NCBI GenBank assembly: GCA_958402075.1
Contig: CATXSD010000014.1
Location: forward strand, 1-40,374
DNA length: 40,374 bases
DNA from: Mediterranea massiliensis
GTDB lineage: Bacteria > Bacteroidota > Bacteroidia > Bacteroidales > Bacteroidaceae
Direction: 5' to 3'
Shown: positions 1 to 6,317 of the stretch, one piece after another
How the letters are laid out: each line of letters starts with the position of its first letter
How positions within the stretch are numbered: the stretch's first letter is position 1
Made by a program: the position numbers and the translations under genes
Notes under the pieces: generated by a model
Seen by the model: the letters and a program-made list of their open reading frames with translations, nothing else
What the model was told of the DNA's origin: nothing
Database searches by the model: none

Positions 1-362
1 CCCATGACATGTCCACCCTGCGCGGCTGGTGGGAGGAGGACTACCAGCAGACGCAGCGCTTCTACAACCACGCCCTGGGACACTATGGCACAGCACCCGC
101 TACGGCCACGCCCGAGCTGTGCGAAGAAGTGGTACGTGCCCACCTGACGAGCAACTCCATGCTCTGCATCCTCTCCTTCCAAGACTGGATGTCGATTGAC
201 GGGCAGCTGCGCAACCCCAATGCCGCCGAAGAGCGCATCAATGTGCCGGCCAACCCGCGCCACTACTGGCGCTACCGCATGCACCTCACGCTGGAGCAAC
301 TCATGGCCGCCGATGCCCTGAACGGGAAAATCCGCCGGCTGACCGCCGAAAGCGGACGCTAA
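1..362 (+). CDS. malQ: 4-alpha-glucanotransferase (GH77, MalQ/amylomaltase), C-terminal end only
   Basis: The reading frame is already open at the window edge (frame begins at base 3) and gives 119 residues before the TAA at 360-362. The start lies outside the window; the internal Met at base 9 is not the start, because it sits inside the conserved HDMSTLRGWWEED block. That block and the terminal PANPRHYWRYRMHLTLEQL segment are characteristic of the end of GH77 enzymes in Bacteroidales. The enzyme transfers alpha-1,4-glucan segments between maltodextrins or glycogen chains in the cytoplasm. It fits the alpha-glucan genes at 5463-12659. Family assignment is firm; domain content upstream of the window cannot be seen. 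Confidence 0.9.
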   Translation, partial: HDMSTLRGWWEEDYQQTQRFYNHALGHYGTAPATATPELCEEVVRAHLTSNSMLCILSFQDWMSIDGQLRNPNAAEERINVPANPRHYWRYRMHLTLEQLMAADALNGKIRRLTAESGR

Positions 363-449
363 CGAACACTGACAAACGAGAAGTACGCAGTCATAATGTA
401 ACCTGGAATAAACTGACTGACTGCCTCCCGCCCGCTGTGGAGAAAGAGA

Positions 450-497
450 TACTATATCAACTCCCCTCCTTCCAAATGGAGTGGAGTTGATATAGTA
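450..497. terminator. Long perfect inverted repeat downstream of malQ, possible terminator
   Basis: Arms 450-464 (TACTATATCAACTCC) and 483-497 are exact 15-bp reverse complements around an 18-nt loop, in which TCC/GGA (471-473/478-480) can also pair. The repeat lies 88 bp after the malQ stop. Only a short TTTT (501-504) follows on the + strand and no T-run lies on the other side, so it is not a textbook intrinsic terminator. It could instead stabilise the 3' end of the malQ mRNA or be a small dispersed palindrome. The rest of the 363-690 gap shows nothing else except the promoter at its end. Confidence 0.45.
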
Positions 498-661
498 CTG
501 TTTTGATACGCTCCCGCTTCCCATCCCCACTCGCAGGCCGAGCGGACACACCAAGGTACAATTCTTCCATCACCACTCGCACCCTCCCCCCGCCAAACCG
601 ACCATATTTCCCCTCCGCCCGCAATAATTTCGCAAAAAACAAGAATTTTCGGCAAAAAGTT

Positions 662-691
662 TTTGTAATATCCAAGTAAATAGTATTTTTG
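662..691 (+). promoter_or_regulatory. Bacteroidota-type promoter for the coiled-coil/zapA genes
   Basis: The -7 box TATTTTTG (684-691) matches TAnnTTTG exactly, and TTTG (662-665) is the -33 element with an 18-bp spacer, one short of the usual 19-21. The predicted transcript would start near 698, leaving a short leader before the ATG at 712. Confidence 0.55.
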
Positions 692-711
692 TGTACAATT
701 TTGGTGTAGTG

Positions 712-1005
712 ATGACAGAAGAAGAAAAAGAGCTATTGAAAACCTTTGAAGCCCGGCTGCGGCACTTGATCTATCTGCACGATGAATTGAGACGCGAAAA
801 CGCCGGCCTGCGCCAGCTCCTCACCGACTGCCAGGCCGACTGCGAAAAGGCCAAAGCCGACCTGCAGACGCTGGAAAAGCGCTACACCGACCTGAAGACA
901 GCAACGACAATCAGCCTTAACGGCAGCGACGTCAGGGAGACCAAGCTACGATTGTCCAGATTAGTGCGTGAAGTCGACAAATGCATCGCCCTGCTGAATG
1001 AATAA
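712..1005 (+). CDS. Small coiled-coil hypothetical protein upstream of zapA
   Basis: 97 residues, rich in E, K, L and R with heptad-like spacing over roughly residues 1-70 (for example TEEEKELLKTFEARLRHL), so a mostly alpha-helical coiled coil without signal peptide or membrane segment. The frame can be extended upstream to a GTG at 691, but that codon overlaps the promoter -7 box, so the ATG at 712 is preferred. It is followed 18 bp later by zapA and is probably cotranscribed with it. Small coiled-coil proteins commonly occupy this position before zapA in Bacteroidota; a cell-division or ZapA-partner role is inference from position only. Confidence 0.7.
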   Translation: MTEEEKELLKTFEARLRHLIYLHDELRRENAGLRQLLTDCQADCEKAKADLQTLEKRYTDLKTATTISLNGSDVRETKLRLSRLVREVDKCIALLNE

Positions 1006-1023
1006 CGAAGGAGAAGAAGATGT

Positions 1024-1320
1024 ATGAACGATAAGATAAAGATACACCTGCTCATGGCAGGCACCGCCTACCCCCTCACCATCCGCCGCGAAGACGAGGA
1101 AACGGTGCGCGAAGCCGCCCGGCAGGTCAATGTCAGGCTCAAACAGTATAGGGACTACTATCCCGAAGCCGGCACGGAACAACTGCTGGGCATGGTGGCC
1201 TACCAGTTCGCCCTGGAAAACCTGCAGATGAACCGGCGCAACGACACCGCCCCCTATACCGAAAAGCTGAAGGAACTGACCGGACTGCTGGAAGCCTGCT
1301 TCAAGGAAGACGAACCCTGA
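1024..1320 (+). CDS. zapA: Cell division protein ZapA
   Basis: 98 residues, the usual ZapA length. The N-terminal part (INxxG-like core IKIHLLMAGTAYPLTIRRED, then EETVREAARQVNVRL) matches the ZapA fold, and the rest (AYQFALENLQMNR onward) is the helical coiled-coil dimerisation region. ZapA binds FtsZ in the cytoplasm and promotes protofilament bundling at the Z-ring. The purine-rich GAAGGAGAAGAAG just upstream (1007-1019) is a plausible ribosome binding site and fixes the ATG at 1024; a nearby ATG at 1020 is in another frame and stops after four codons. It lies 18 bp after the coiled-coil gene and upstream of a structured spacer and rny. Confidence 0.85.
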   Translation: MNDKIKIHLLMAGTAYPLTIRREDEETVREAARQVNVRLKQYRDYYPEAGTEQLLGMVAYQFALENLQMNRRNDTAPYTEKLKELTGLLEACFKEDEP

Positions 1321-1321
1321 A

Positions 1322-1440
1322 GACAGCCCGCCCCGCATCACCGGCCGGACCTCCGGAACCGAACAAGAAACCGCGCACTGCACGAGGCCCCCCTCCGCCC
1401 ACCGGCGGAACGGGACAGGCCGCCGACAGTGCGCTTTTTA
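1322..1440 (+). ncRNA. Structured intergenic element between zapA and rny; candidate 6S RNA (ssrS) and/or terminator
   Basis: The 147-bp gap before rny is unusually GC-rich and foldable. GCGCACTG (1373-1380) pairs perfectly with CAGTGCGC (1427-1434), followed by TTTTTA (1435-1440) as in an intrinsic terminator. Inside, CCGCC (1395-1399) pairs with GGCGG (1404-1408) around a 4-nt loop. Upstream, CCGGACCTCCGG (1346-1357) can form another small hairpin. In many bacteria 6S RNA is encoded next to zapA, and the size and long bulged terminal hairpin would suit it. I cannot align it to a covariance model, so the 6S identity is inference; the terminator-like hairpin is seen directly. Confidence 0.45.
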
Positions 1441-1467
1441 TTTATTATATATAAACCAATTATCAAA

Positions 1468-3006
1468 ATGACAGCAGTTACAATAGTAGTATCCATCGTC
1501 TGTTTCATCGTCGGAGCCGCCGCCTCGTACATTCTGTTCAAGCACGGCCTGAAGACGAAATACGACGGCATCCTGAAAGACGCCGAGGCCGAAGCCGAAG
1601 TCATCAAGAAGAACAAGTTGCTCGAAGTAAAGGAAAAGTTTCTCAACAAGAAAGCCGATCTCGAAAAAGAAGTGGCCGCCCGCAACCAGAAGATACAACA
1701 GGCCGAAAACAAGCTGAAACAGCGCGAACTGGTGCTGAACCAGCGCCAGGAAGAGCTGCAGCGCAAGAAGCAGGAAGCCGACGCCATCCGCGAGAACCTC
1801 GAAGCCCAGCTGGGCATCGTCGACAAGAAGAAGGACGAACTGGACCACCTGCAACGCCAGGAAATCGAAAAGCTCGAAGCCATCTCGGGCCTCTCGGCCG
1901 ACGAAGCCCGCGACCGCATGGTAGAGTCGCTCAAGGAAGAGGCCAAGACCCAGGCACAGTCCTACATCAACGACATCATGGACGACGCCAAGATGACCGC
2001 CACCAAGGAAGCCAAGCGCATCGTCATCCAGACCATCCAGCGCGTGGCCACCGAAACGGCTATCGAAAACTCCGTCACCGTGTTCCACATCGAGTCCGAC
2101 GAAATCAAGGGTCGCATCATCGGCCGTGAGGGACGCAACATCCGTGCCCTCGAAGCCGCTACCGGCGTCGAAATCGTGGTGGACGACACACCCGAAGCCA
2201 TCGTCCTCTCCGCCTTCGACCCCGTGCGCCGCGAGATAGCCCGCCTGGCCCTGCACCAGCTCGTCACCGACGGACGAATCCACCCCGCACGCATCGAAGA
2301 AGTGGTGGCCAAGGTACGCAAGCAGGTTGAAGAAGAAGTAATCGAGACCGGCAAGCGCACCACCATCGACCTGGGCATCCACGGCCTGCACCCCGAACTG
2401 ATCCGCATCATCGGAAAGATGAAATACCGCTCGTCCTACGGGCAGAACCTGCTGCAGCACGCCCGCGAGACGGCCAACCTCTGCGCCGTCATGGCTGCCG
2501 AGCTGGGTCTCAACCCCAAGAAGGCCAAACGCGCCGGACTGCTGCACGACATCGGCAAGGTGCCCGACGAAGAGCCCGAACTGCCCCACGCCCTCTACGG
2601 CATGAAGCTGGCCGAGAAGTATAAGGAGAAACCCGACATCTGCAACGCCATCGGCGCCCACCACGACGAGACGGAGATGACCAGCCTGCTGGCACCCATC
2701 GTACAGGTGTGCGACGCCATCTCGGGAGCCCGCCCCGGCGCACGCCGCGAAATCGTGGAAGCCTACATCAAGCGTCTCAACGACCTGGAGCAGCTGGCTA
2801 TGTCCTACCCTGGTGTCACCAAGACCTACGCCATCCAGGCCGGCCGCGAGCTGCGCGTCATCGTCGGTGCCGACAAGATAGACGACAAGCAGACAGAAAG
2901 CCTCTCCGGCGAGATAGCCAAGAAGATACAGGACGAGATGACCTATCCGGGACAGGTGAAAATCACCGTCATCCGCGAGACTCGTGCCGTCAGCTATGCC
3001 AAGTAA
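1468..3006 (+). CDS. rny: Ribonuclease Y (membrane-anchored KH/HD endoribonuclease)
   Basis: 512 residues, the standard RNase Y length. It has an N-terminal membrane anchor (residues 2-23), a long charged coiled coil (about 25-175), a KH RNA-binding domain beginning with KGRIIGREGRNIR (about 214-226), and an HD metal-dependent domain with LLHDIGK (His360-Asp361) and a second GAHHDE motif near residue 397. It initiates mRNA decay and processing at the inner membrane. The frame can be extended to a GTG at 1429, but that codon lies inside the terminator-like hairpin, so the ATG at 1468, leading directly into the anchor, is chosen. A strong terminator follows. Confidence 0.95.
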   Translation: MTAVTIVVSIVCFIVGAAASYILFKHGLKTKYDGILKDAEAEAEVIKKNKLLEVKEKFLNKKADLEKEVAARNQKIQQAENKLKQRELVLNQRQEELQRKKQEADAIRENLEAQLGIVDKKKDELDHLQRQEIEKLEAISGLSADEARDRMVESLKEEAKTQAQSYINDIMDDAKMTATKEAKRIVIQTIQRVATETAIENSVTVFHIESDEIKGRIIGREGRNIRALEAATGVEIVVDDTPEAIVLSAFDPVRREIARLALHQLVTDGRIHPARIEEVVAKVRKQVEEEVIETGKRTTIDLGIHGLHPELIRIIGKMKYRSSYGQNLLQHARETANLCAVMAAELGLNPKKAKRAGLLHDIGKVPDEEPELPHALYGMKLAEKYKEKPDICNAIGAHHDETEMTSLLAPIVQVCDAISGARPGARREIVEAYIKRLNDLEQLAMSYPGVTKTYAIQAGRELRVIVGADKIDDKQTESLSGEIAKKIQDEMTYPGQVKITVIRETRAVSYAK

Positions 3007-3035
3007 ATCCCTTCCCTACAGTTCATAATCCCTCG

Positions 3036-3089
3036 GTCGGGCACGGACCACCGGCAGCAGCCGGTGACCTCCGTGCCTGACTAATTTTT
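3036..3089 (+). terminator. Intrinsic terminator of rny
   Basis: GTCGGGCACGGA (3036-3047) pairs with TCCGTGCCTGAC (3070-3081) with one G-U pair. An inner CACCGG/CCGGTG stem (3049-3054/3061-3066) closes a 6-nt loop, and TAATTTTT follows. It lies 30 bp after the rny stop. Confidence 0.8.
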
Positions 3090-3147
3090 CCACCAACCCT
3101 ACATACATCCCCCCGACATGACAGCAAACCCCTCTACCCCCGACCCC

Positions 3148-3906
3148 ATGAAACAATATCAGTTTGAAGTCTGCGCTAACAGCGTGGAGAGCTGCCTGGC
3201 CGCACAGGCCGGCGGAGCCCACCGTGTGGAACTCTGCGCAGGCATCCCCGAGGGGGGCACCACGCCCCCGTATGGCGACATCGCCACCGCCCGCGAACTG
3301 CTGACCCGTACCCGCCTGCACGTCATCATCCGTCCGCGGGGCGGCGACTTCCTCTACTCCGACTTGGAGCAGCGCATCATGCTGAAGGACATCGAGAACG
3401 CCCGCCGGCTGGGTGCCGACGGCGTGGTCTTCGGCTGCCTCACCGCCGACGGCGAGGTGGACAAGGTCCTCACCGGCCGCCTGATGGCTGCCGCCCAGGG
3501 ACTGTCGGTCACCTTCCACCGGGCCTTCGACGTGTGCCGCGACCCGCACCGCGCACTCGAAGACATCATCGCCCTGGGCTGCCACCGCATCCTCACCTCG
3601 GGCCAGCAGCCCACCGCCGAACAGGGCATCGGCCTGCTGGCCGAACTGCAGCGGCAGGCCGCCGGACGCATCACCCTGCTGGCCGGCTGCGGCGTGAACG
3701 AGGGCAACATCGCCCGCATCGCCCGCGAGACCGGCATCCGCGAGTTCCACTTCTCGGCCCGCGAGACGCTGGAGAGCGACATGACGTGGCACAACGAGGC
3801 CGTGTCGATGGGCGGCACCATCCGCATAGACGAGTACACGCGCCCCGTCACCACGGAACGACGCGTGCGCGACACCATCGCCGCAGCCCTCGGCGCCGAG
3901 CGGTAG
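3148..3906 (+). CDS. cutC: CutC family protein (copper homeostasis family, TIM barrel)
   Basis: About 252 residues from the ATG at 3148, close to the family norm. CutC hallmarks are visible: FEVCANSVESCLAAQAGGAHRVELC near the N-terminus, PEGGTTPPYG, HVIIRPRGGDFLYS, VTFHRAFDV and RILTSGQQPTAEQGI. It is a cytoplasmic TIM-barrel protein historically linked to copper tolerance; its biochemical activity is not settled. An in-frame ATG at 3118 would add ten residues (TANPSTPDP) that look unlike the family, so 3148 is preferred. It is separated from rny by a terminator and converges on panD across a hairpin. No dedicated promoter box was recognised. Confidence 0.85.
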   Translation: MKQYQFEVCANSVESCLAAQAGGAHRVELCAGIPEGGTTPPYGDIATARELLTRTRLHVIIRPRGGDFLYSDLEQRIMLKDIENARRLGADGVVFGCLTADGEVDKVLTGRLMAAAQGLSVTFHRAFDVCRDPHRALEDIIALGCHRILTSGQQPTAEQGIGLLAELQRQAAGRITLLAGCGVNEGNIARIARETGIREFHFSARETLESDMTWHNEAVSMGGTIRIDEYTRPVTTERRVRDTIAAALGAER

Positions 3907-3922
3907 ACGCAGCACAAAAAAA

Positions 3923-3962
3923 GGAAGAGGGTGTACGGCGACAGCGCCGTACACCCTCTTCC
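3923..3962 (-). terminator. Intrinsic terminator for the panC-panD operon, between convergent genes
   Basis: A perfect 18-bp stem, 3923-3940 with 3945-3962, around the 4-nt loop ACAG. The A-run at 3916-3922 becomes the U-tract on the minus strand, so it terminates transcription arriving from panD; it may also stop cutC readthrough. Confidence 0.85.
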
Positions 3963-4001
3963 ACTATGTACCAGAATTGAAAACCGATGAACCGGAAGCG
4001 G

Positions 4002-4355
4002 TCAGCCCACCACCCGGTTGGTGGCCGGGTCGGGGAAGACCACCGTCGGCTTGAAGGTCTTGGCCTCCTCGAAGTCCATCAGTGCGTAGGACATGATGAT
4101 GACAATGTCGCCGGGCTGCACACGCCGTGCGGCGGCACCGTTGAGGCAGACCTTGCCGGAGCCCCGTTCACCTTTAATGATATAGGTCTCGAAACGTTCG
4201 CCATTGTTGTTGTCGGCAATGTAGACCTTCTCGCCGGCAATCATGTTGGCCGCATCCATGAGGTCCTCGTCAATGGTGATGCTGCCCATGTAGTTCAGAT
4301 TGGCTTCCGTGACACGGGCGCAATGAATCTTGGACTTCAATACTTCAATCATCAT
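4002..4355 (-). CDS. panD: Aspartate 1-decarboxylase (pyruvoyl-dependent)
   Basis: 117 residues. Makes beta-alanine from L-aspartate for pantothenate and CoA synthesis. The self-processing site YMGS is present with Gly24-Ser25 at the canonical position, and Lys9, Tyr22 and the downstream LNGAAARRVQPGD core are conserved. The proenzyme is cleaved at Gly-Ser to give the pyruvoyl cofactor. The start MMIEVLKSKIHCARVTEANLNYMGS places the serine at position 25 as in well-studied homologues. It is 18 bp downstream of panC on the same strand, and its product and pantoate are the substrates of PanC. Confidence 0.95.
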   Translation of the reverse strand: MMIEVLKSKIHCARVTEANLNYMGSITIDEDLMDAANMIAGEKVYIADNNNGERFETYIIKGERGSGKVCLNGAAARRVQPGDIVIIMSYALMDFEEAKTFKPTVVFPDPATNRVVG

Positions 4356-4373
4356 AGAGCTTTCTGTTTATGG

Positions 4374-5219
4374 TTAAGACTTGTACTTGATATTGTCAAT
4401 CAGGCGGACCTCCCCGCAGAAGACGGTGATGCAGCCCACGGCATAGTCGGTGTCGCCCCAGTCGGCAATCTTCTGCAGCGTGTTGCCGTCCACCAACTCG
4501 AAGTATTCCAGGCGGAGGCCCGGAGCGGCGGCGATGGCATCCTCGACAAACTGCTGCGTCTGGGCCACGGTGTGGGTGGCGGCGTAGTCGACGCTGGCAA
4601 AGAGGGTCTGCGAAATCTTCAGTGCCTGCCGGCGCTGCTCAGCCGAGAGGCGGGTGTTGCGGCTGCTCAAGGCCAGGCCGTCGGCCTCACGGACGATGGG
4701 GCAGCCCACAATCTGGAGGGGAAACTTCAGCTGGCGGACCATCTCACGGATGATGGCCAGCTGCTGGAAATCCTTCTCGCCGAAGTAGGCGCGGTCGGGC
4801 TTCACCAGGTCGAACAGCTTGCTCACAATCTGGCAGACGCCGTTGAAGTGACCCGGACGGTAGGCCCCTTCCATCACCGTGTCGAGCGGCGGGAAGCTGA
4901 AGTGGCGCGTATCGGGTTCGGGATAGATTTCCTCGACCGAAGGCGCAAAGGCTACCGTGGCTCCGCATTGCTCCAGCAGGCGGCAGTCGGCCTCCAGCGT
5001 ACGGGGATATTTGGCCAAATCGTTCTTGTCATTGAATTGGGTAGGATTGACGAACACACTGACAACCGTGGCATCGTTCTCGGCCACACTGCGCTTCACG
5101 AGCGAGGCATGCCCCGCATGCAAAGCACCCATTGTAGGTACCAGGCCTACCGTTTTACCCTGGGCACGCAGGTCGGCCAGCGCCTCCTGCAAGTCCTTGA
5201 TAGCATGTACTATTTTCAT
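4374..5219 (-). CDS. panC: Pantoate--beta-alanine ligase (pantothenate synthetase)
   Basis: 281 residues, the usual length. Condenses pantoate and beta-alanine with ATP to pantothenate. The nucleotidyltransferase motif HAGH (residues 34-37) follows GLVPTMGAL; VNPTQFNDKNDLAKYPR, RPGHFNGVCQIVSKLF and YFGEKDFQQL are diagnostic; ALSSRNTRLS provides the KMSKS-like loop. First gene of the panC-panD operon. A -7-like box lies about 45 bp upstream (5265-5272). Confidence 0.95.
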   Translation of the reverse strand: MKIVHAIKDLQEALADLRAQGKTVGLVPTMGALHAGHASLVKRSVAENDATVVSVFVNPTQFNDKNDLAKYPRTLEADCRLLEQCGATVAFAPSVEEIYPEPDTRHFSFPPLDTVMEGAYRPGHFNGVCQIVSKLFDLVKPDRAYFGEKDFQQLAIIREMVRQLKFPLQIVGCPIVREADGLALSSRNTRLSAEQRRQALKISQTLFASVDYAATHTVAQTQQFVEDAIAAAPGLRLEYFELVDGNTLQKIADWGDTDYAVGCITVFCGEVRLIDNIKYKS

Positions 5220-5264
5220 TACTGTTTAAGTTTGATATTTACAGGGTTGTTTCAAAAAGCGGTG

Positions 5265-5272
5265 CAAAATAA
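5265..5272 (-). promoter_or_regulatory. Possible -7 box for panC
   Basis: On the minus strand this reads TTATTTTG followed by CA, one mismatch from TAnnTTTG. No clear -33 element was found at the expected distance. The placement would give a leader of roughly 40 nt. Confidence 0.35.
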
Positions 5273-5407
5273 GCTATTATTTGCCACATAACGAAGAAAT
5301 ATTGCATTTTTTCTCAAAAAACCGCCTTCCGGGAGGGCCGTTGTCCCCCGGATGCTGAATTGAAATACAAGTACTTAACAATTCATAAGGAATAATAGCC
5401 AAGCCTT

Positions 5408-5440
5408 TTTGGCGTAATGAGCGTTTTTTTTGTAACTTTG
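5408..5440 (+). promoter_or_regulatory. Bacteroidota-type promoter for the glycogen synthase-DUF4270 genes
   Basis: TTTG (5408-5411), 21 bp, then TAACTTTG (5433-5440), an exact consensus match. A small GCCAA/TTGGC inverted repeat (5398-5413) overlaps the -33 element. Predicted start near 5447, leaving a very short leader before the ATG at 5463. Confidence 0.7.
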
Positions 5441-5462
5441 CGCAATAATTTGAGAACTGATT

Positions 5463-6281
5463 ATGACAAAGGCTAACAAGGTTTTATTTATCACCCAAGA
5501 GATTACTCCTTACGTACCGGAAACCGAATTGTCCCTGACCGGCCGTCACCTGCCGCAAGCCATTCAGGAAAAAGGCAGAGAAATCAGAACGTTCATGCCG
5601 AAATGGGGGAACATCAACGAACGGCGCAACCAGCTCCACGAAGTGATCCGCCTGTCGGGTATGAACCTCATCATTGACGATACTGACCACCCGCTCATCA
5701 TCAAGGTGGCCTCCATACAGTCGGCACGCATGCAGGTGTATTTCATCGACAACGACGACTACTTTCAGAACCGCCTGCAGGCAACGGACGAAAACGGAGA
5801 GGAATACGAGGACAACGACGCACGCACCATCTTCTACGCCCGCGGTGTGCTCGAAACGGTGAAGAAGCTGCGCTGGTGCCCGGACATCATACACTGCCAA
5901 AGCTGGATGACGGCCCTGGTTCCCCTCTACATCAAGAAAGCCTACCGGGACGAGCCTTCGTTCAGAAGTTCCAAAGTGGTCTTCTCGTTGTATGACAACG
6001 ACTTCAAGCAGACCTTCCACCCGGAATTCACCAACCTGCTGATGCTGAAAGGCATCACCAAGAAGGACATTGCCATCCTGAAAGATCCCATCGACTACAC
6101 CACCCTGTGCAAGCTGGCAGTGGAATACTCGGACGGCATCATCCAGCAAAGTCCCAATGCCAACCGGGAAGTGCTGGACTATGCACGCAGCCTGGGCAAA
6201 CCGATACTGGAATATCAGGACAATGACAACTTTGCCGACCGTTGCAATGACTTCTACGACCTGGTGACTGAAGCCGAATAA
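5463..6281 (+). CDS. Half-length glycogen/starch synthase (GT5 N-terminal catalytic domain only)
   Basis: 272 residues, about half of a normal GT5 glycogen synthase (roughly 480). The N-terminal Rossmann domain is recognisable: KVLFITQEITPYV, GRHLPQAIQEKGREIRTFMPKWG, the ARTIFYARGVLETVKKL stretch and PDIIHCQSWMTALVPLYIKK, corresponding to the HxHDW region of the family. The usual KxGGLxDV donor-binding loop near the N-terminus is replaced by PETELSLTGRH, and the whole C-terminal nucleotide-binding domain is absent. The frame is intact with its own promoter, so it is not an obvious pseudogene. It may be a non-catalytic or regulatory homologue. It is followed 36 bp later by the DUF4270 gene, probably in one transcript, beside a debranching/GT4/GH57 operon. 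Confidence 0.8.
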   Translation: MTKANKVLFITQEITPYVPETELSLTGRHLPQAIQEKGREIRTFMPKWGNINERRNQLHEVIRLSGMNLIIDDTDHPLIIKVASIQSARMQVYFIDNDDYFQNRLQATDENGEEYEDNDARTIFYARGVLETVKKLRWCPDIIHCQSWMTALVPLYIKKAYRDEPSFRSSKVVFSLYDNDFKQTFHPEFTNLLMLKGITKKDIAILKDPIDYTTLCKLAVEYSDGIIQQSPNANREVLDYARSLGKPILEYQDNDNFADRCNDFYDLVTEAE

Positions 6282-6317
6282 CTTATCCAATATAGAACCT
6301 GAACTCAAAGAAACAAG

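Noticed and set aside
452..675. Two overlapping minus-strand short frames between malQ and the coiled-coil gene
   Set aside because: They cross the inverted repeat and the promoter region, overlap each other and have no protein-like composition.
1429..1467. Upstream GTG start for rny adding 13 residues
   Set aside because: It lies in the terminator-like hairpin and adds residues unlike the family before the normal membrane anchor.
3987..5291. 434-codon open frame antisense to panC-panD
   Set aside because: Both pan genes are complete with active-site residues; the opposite frame has no recognisable protein features.
5463..6281. Glycogen synthase pseudogene
   Set aside because: The frame is intact, has a promoter, and no C-terminal remnant is found downstream; a stable short form is likelier.
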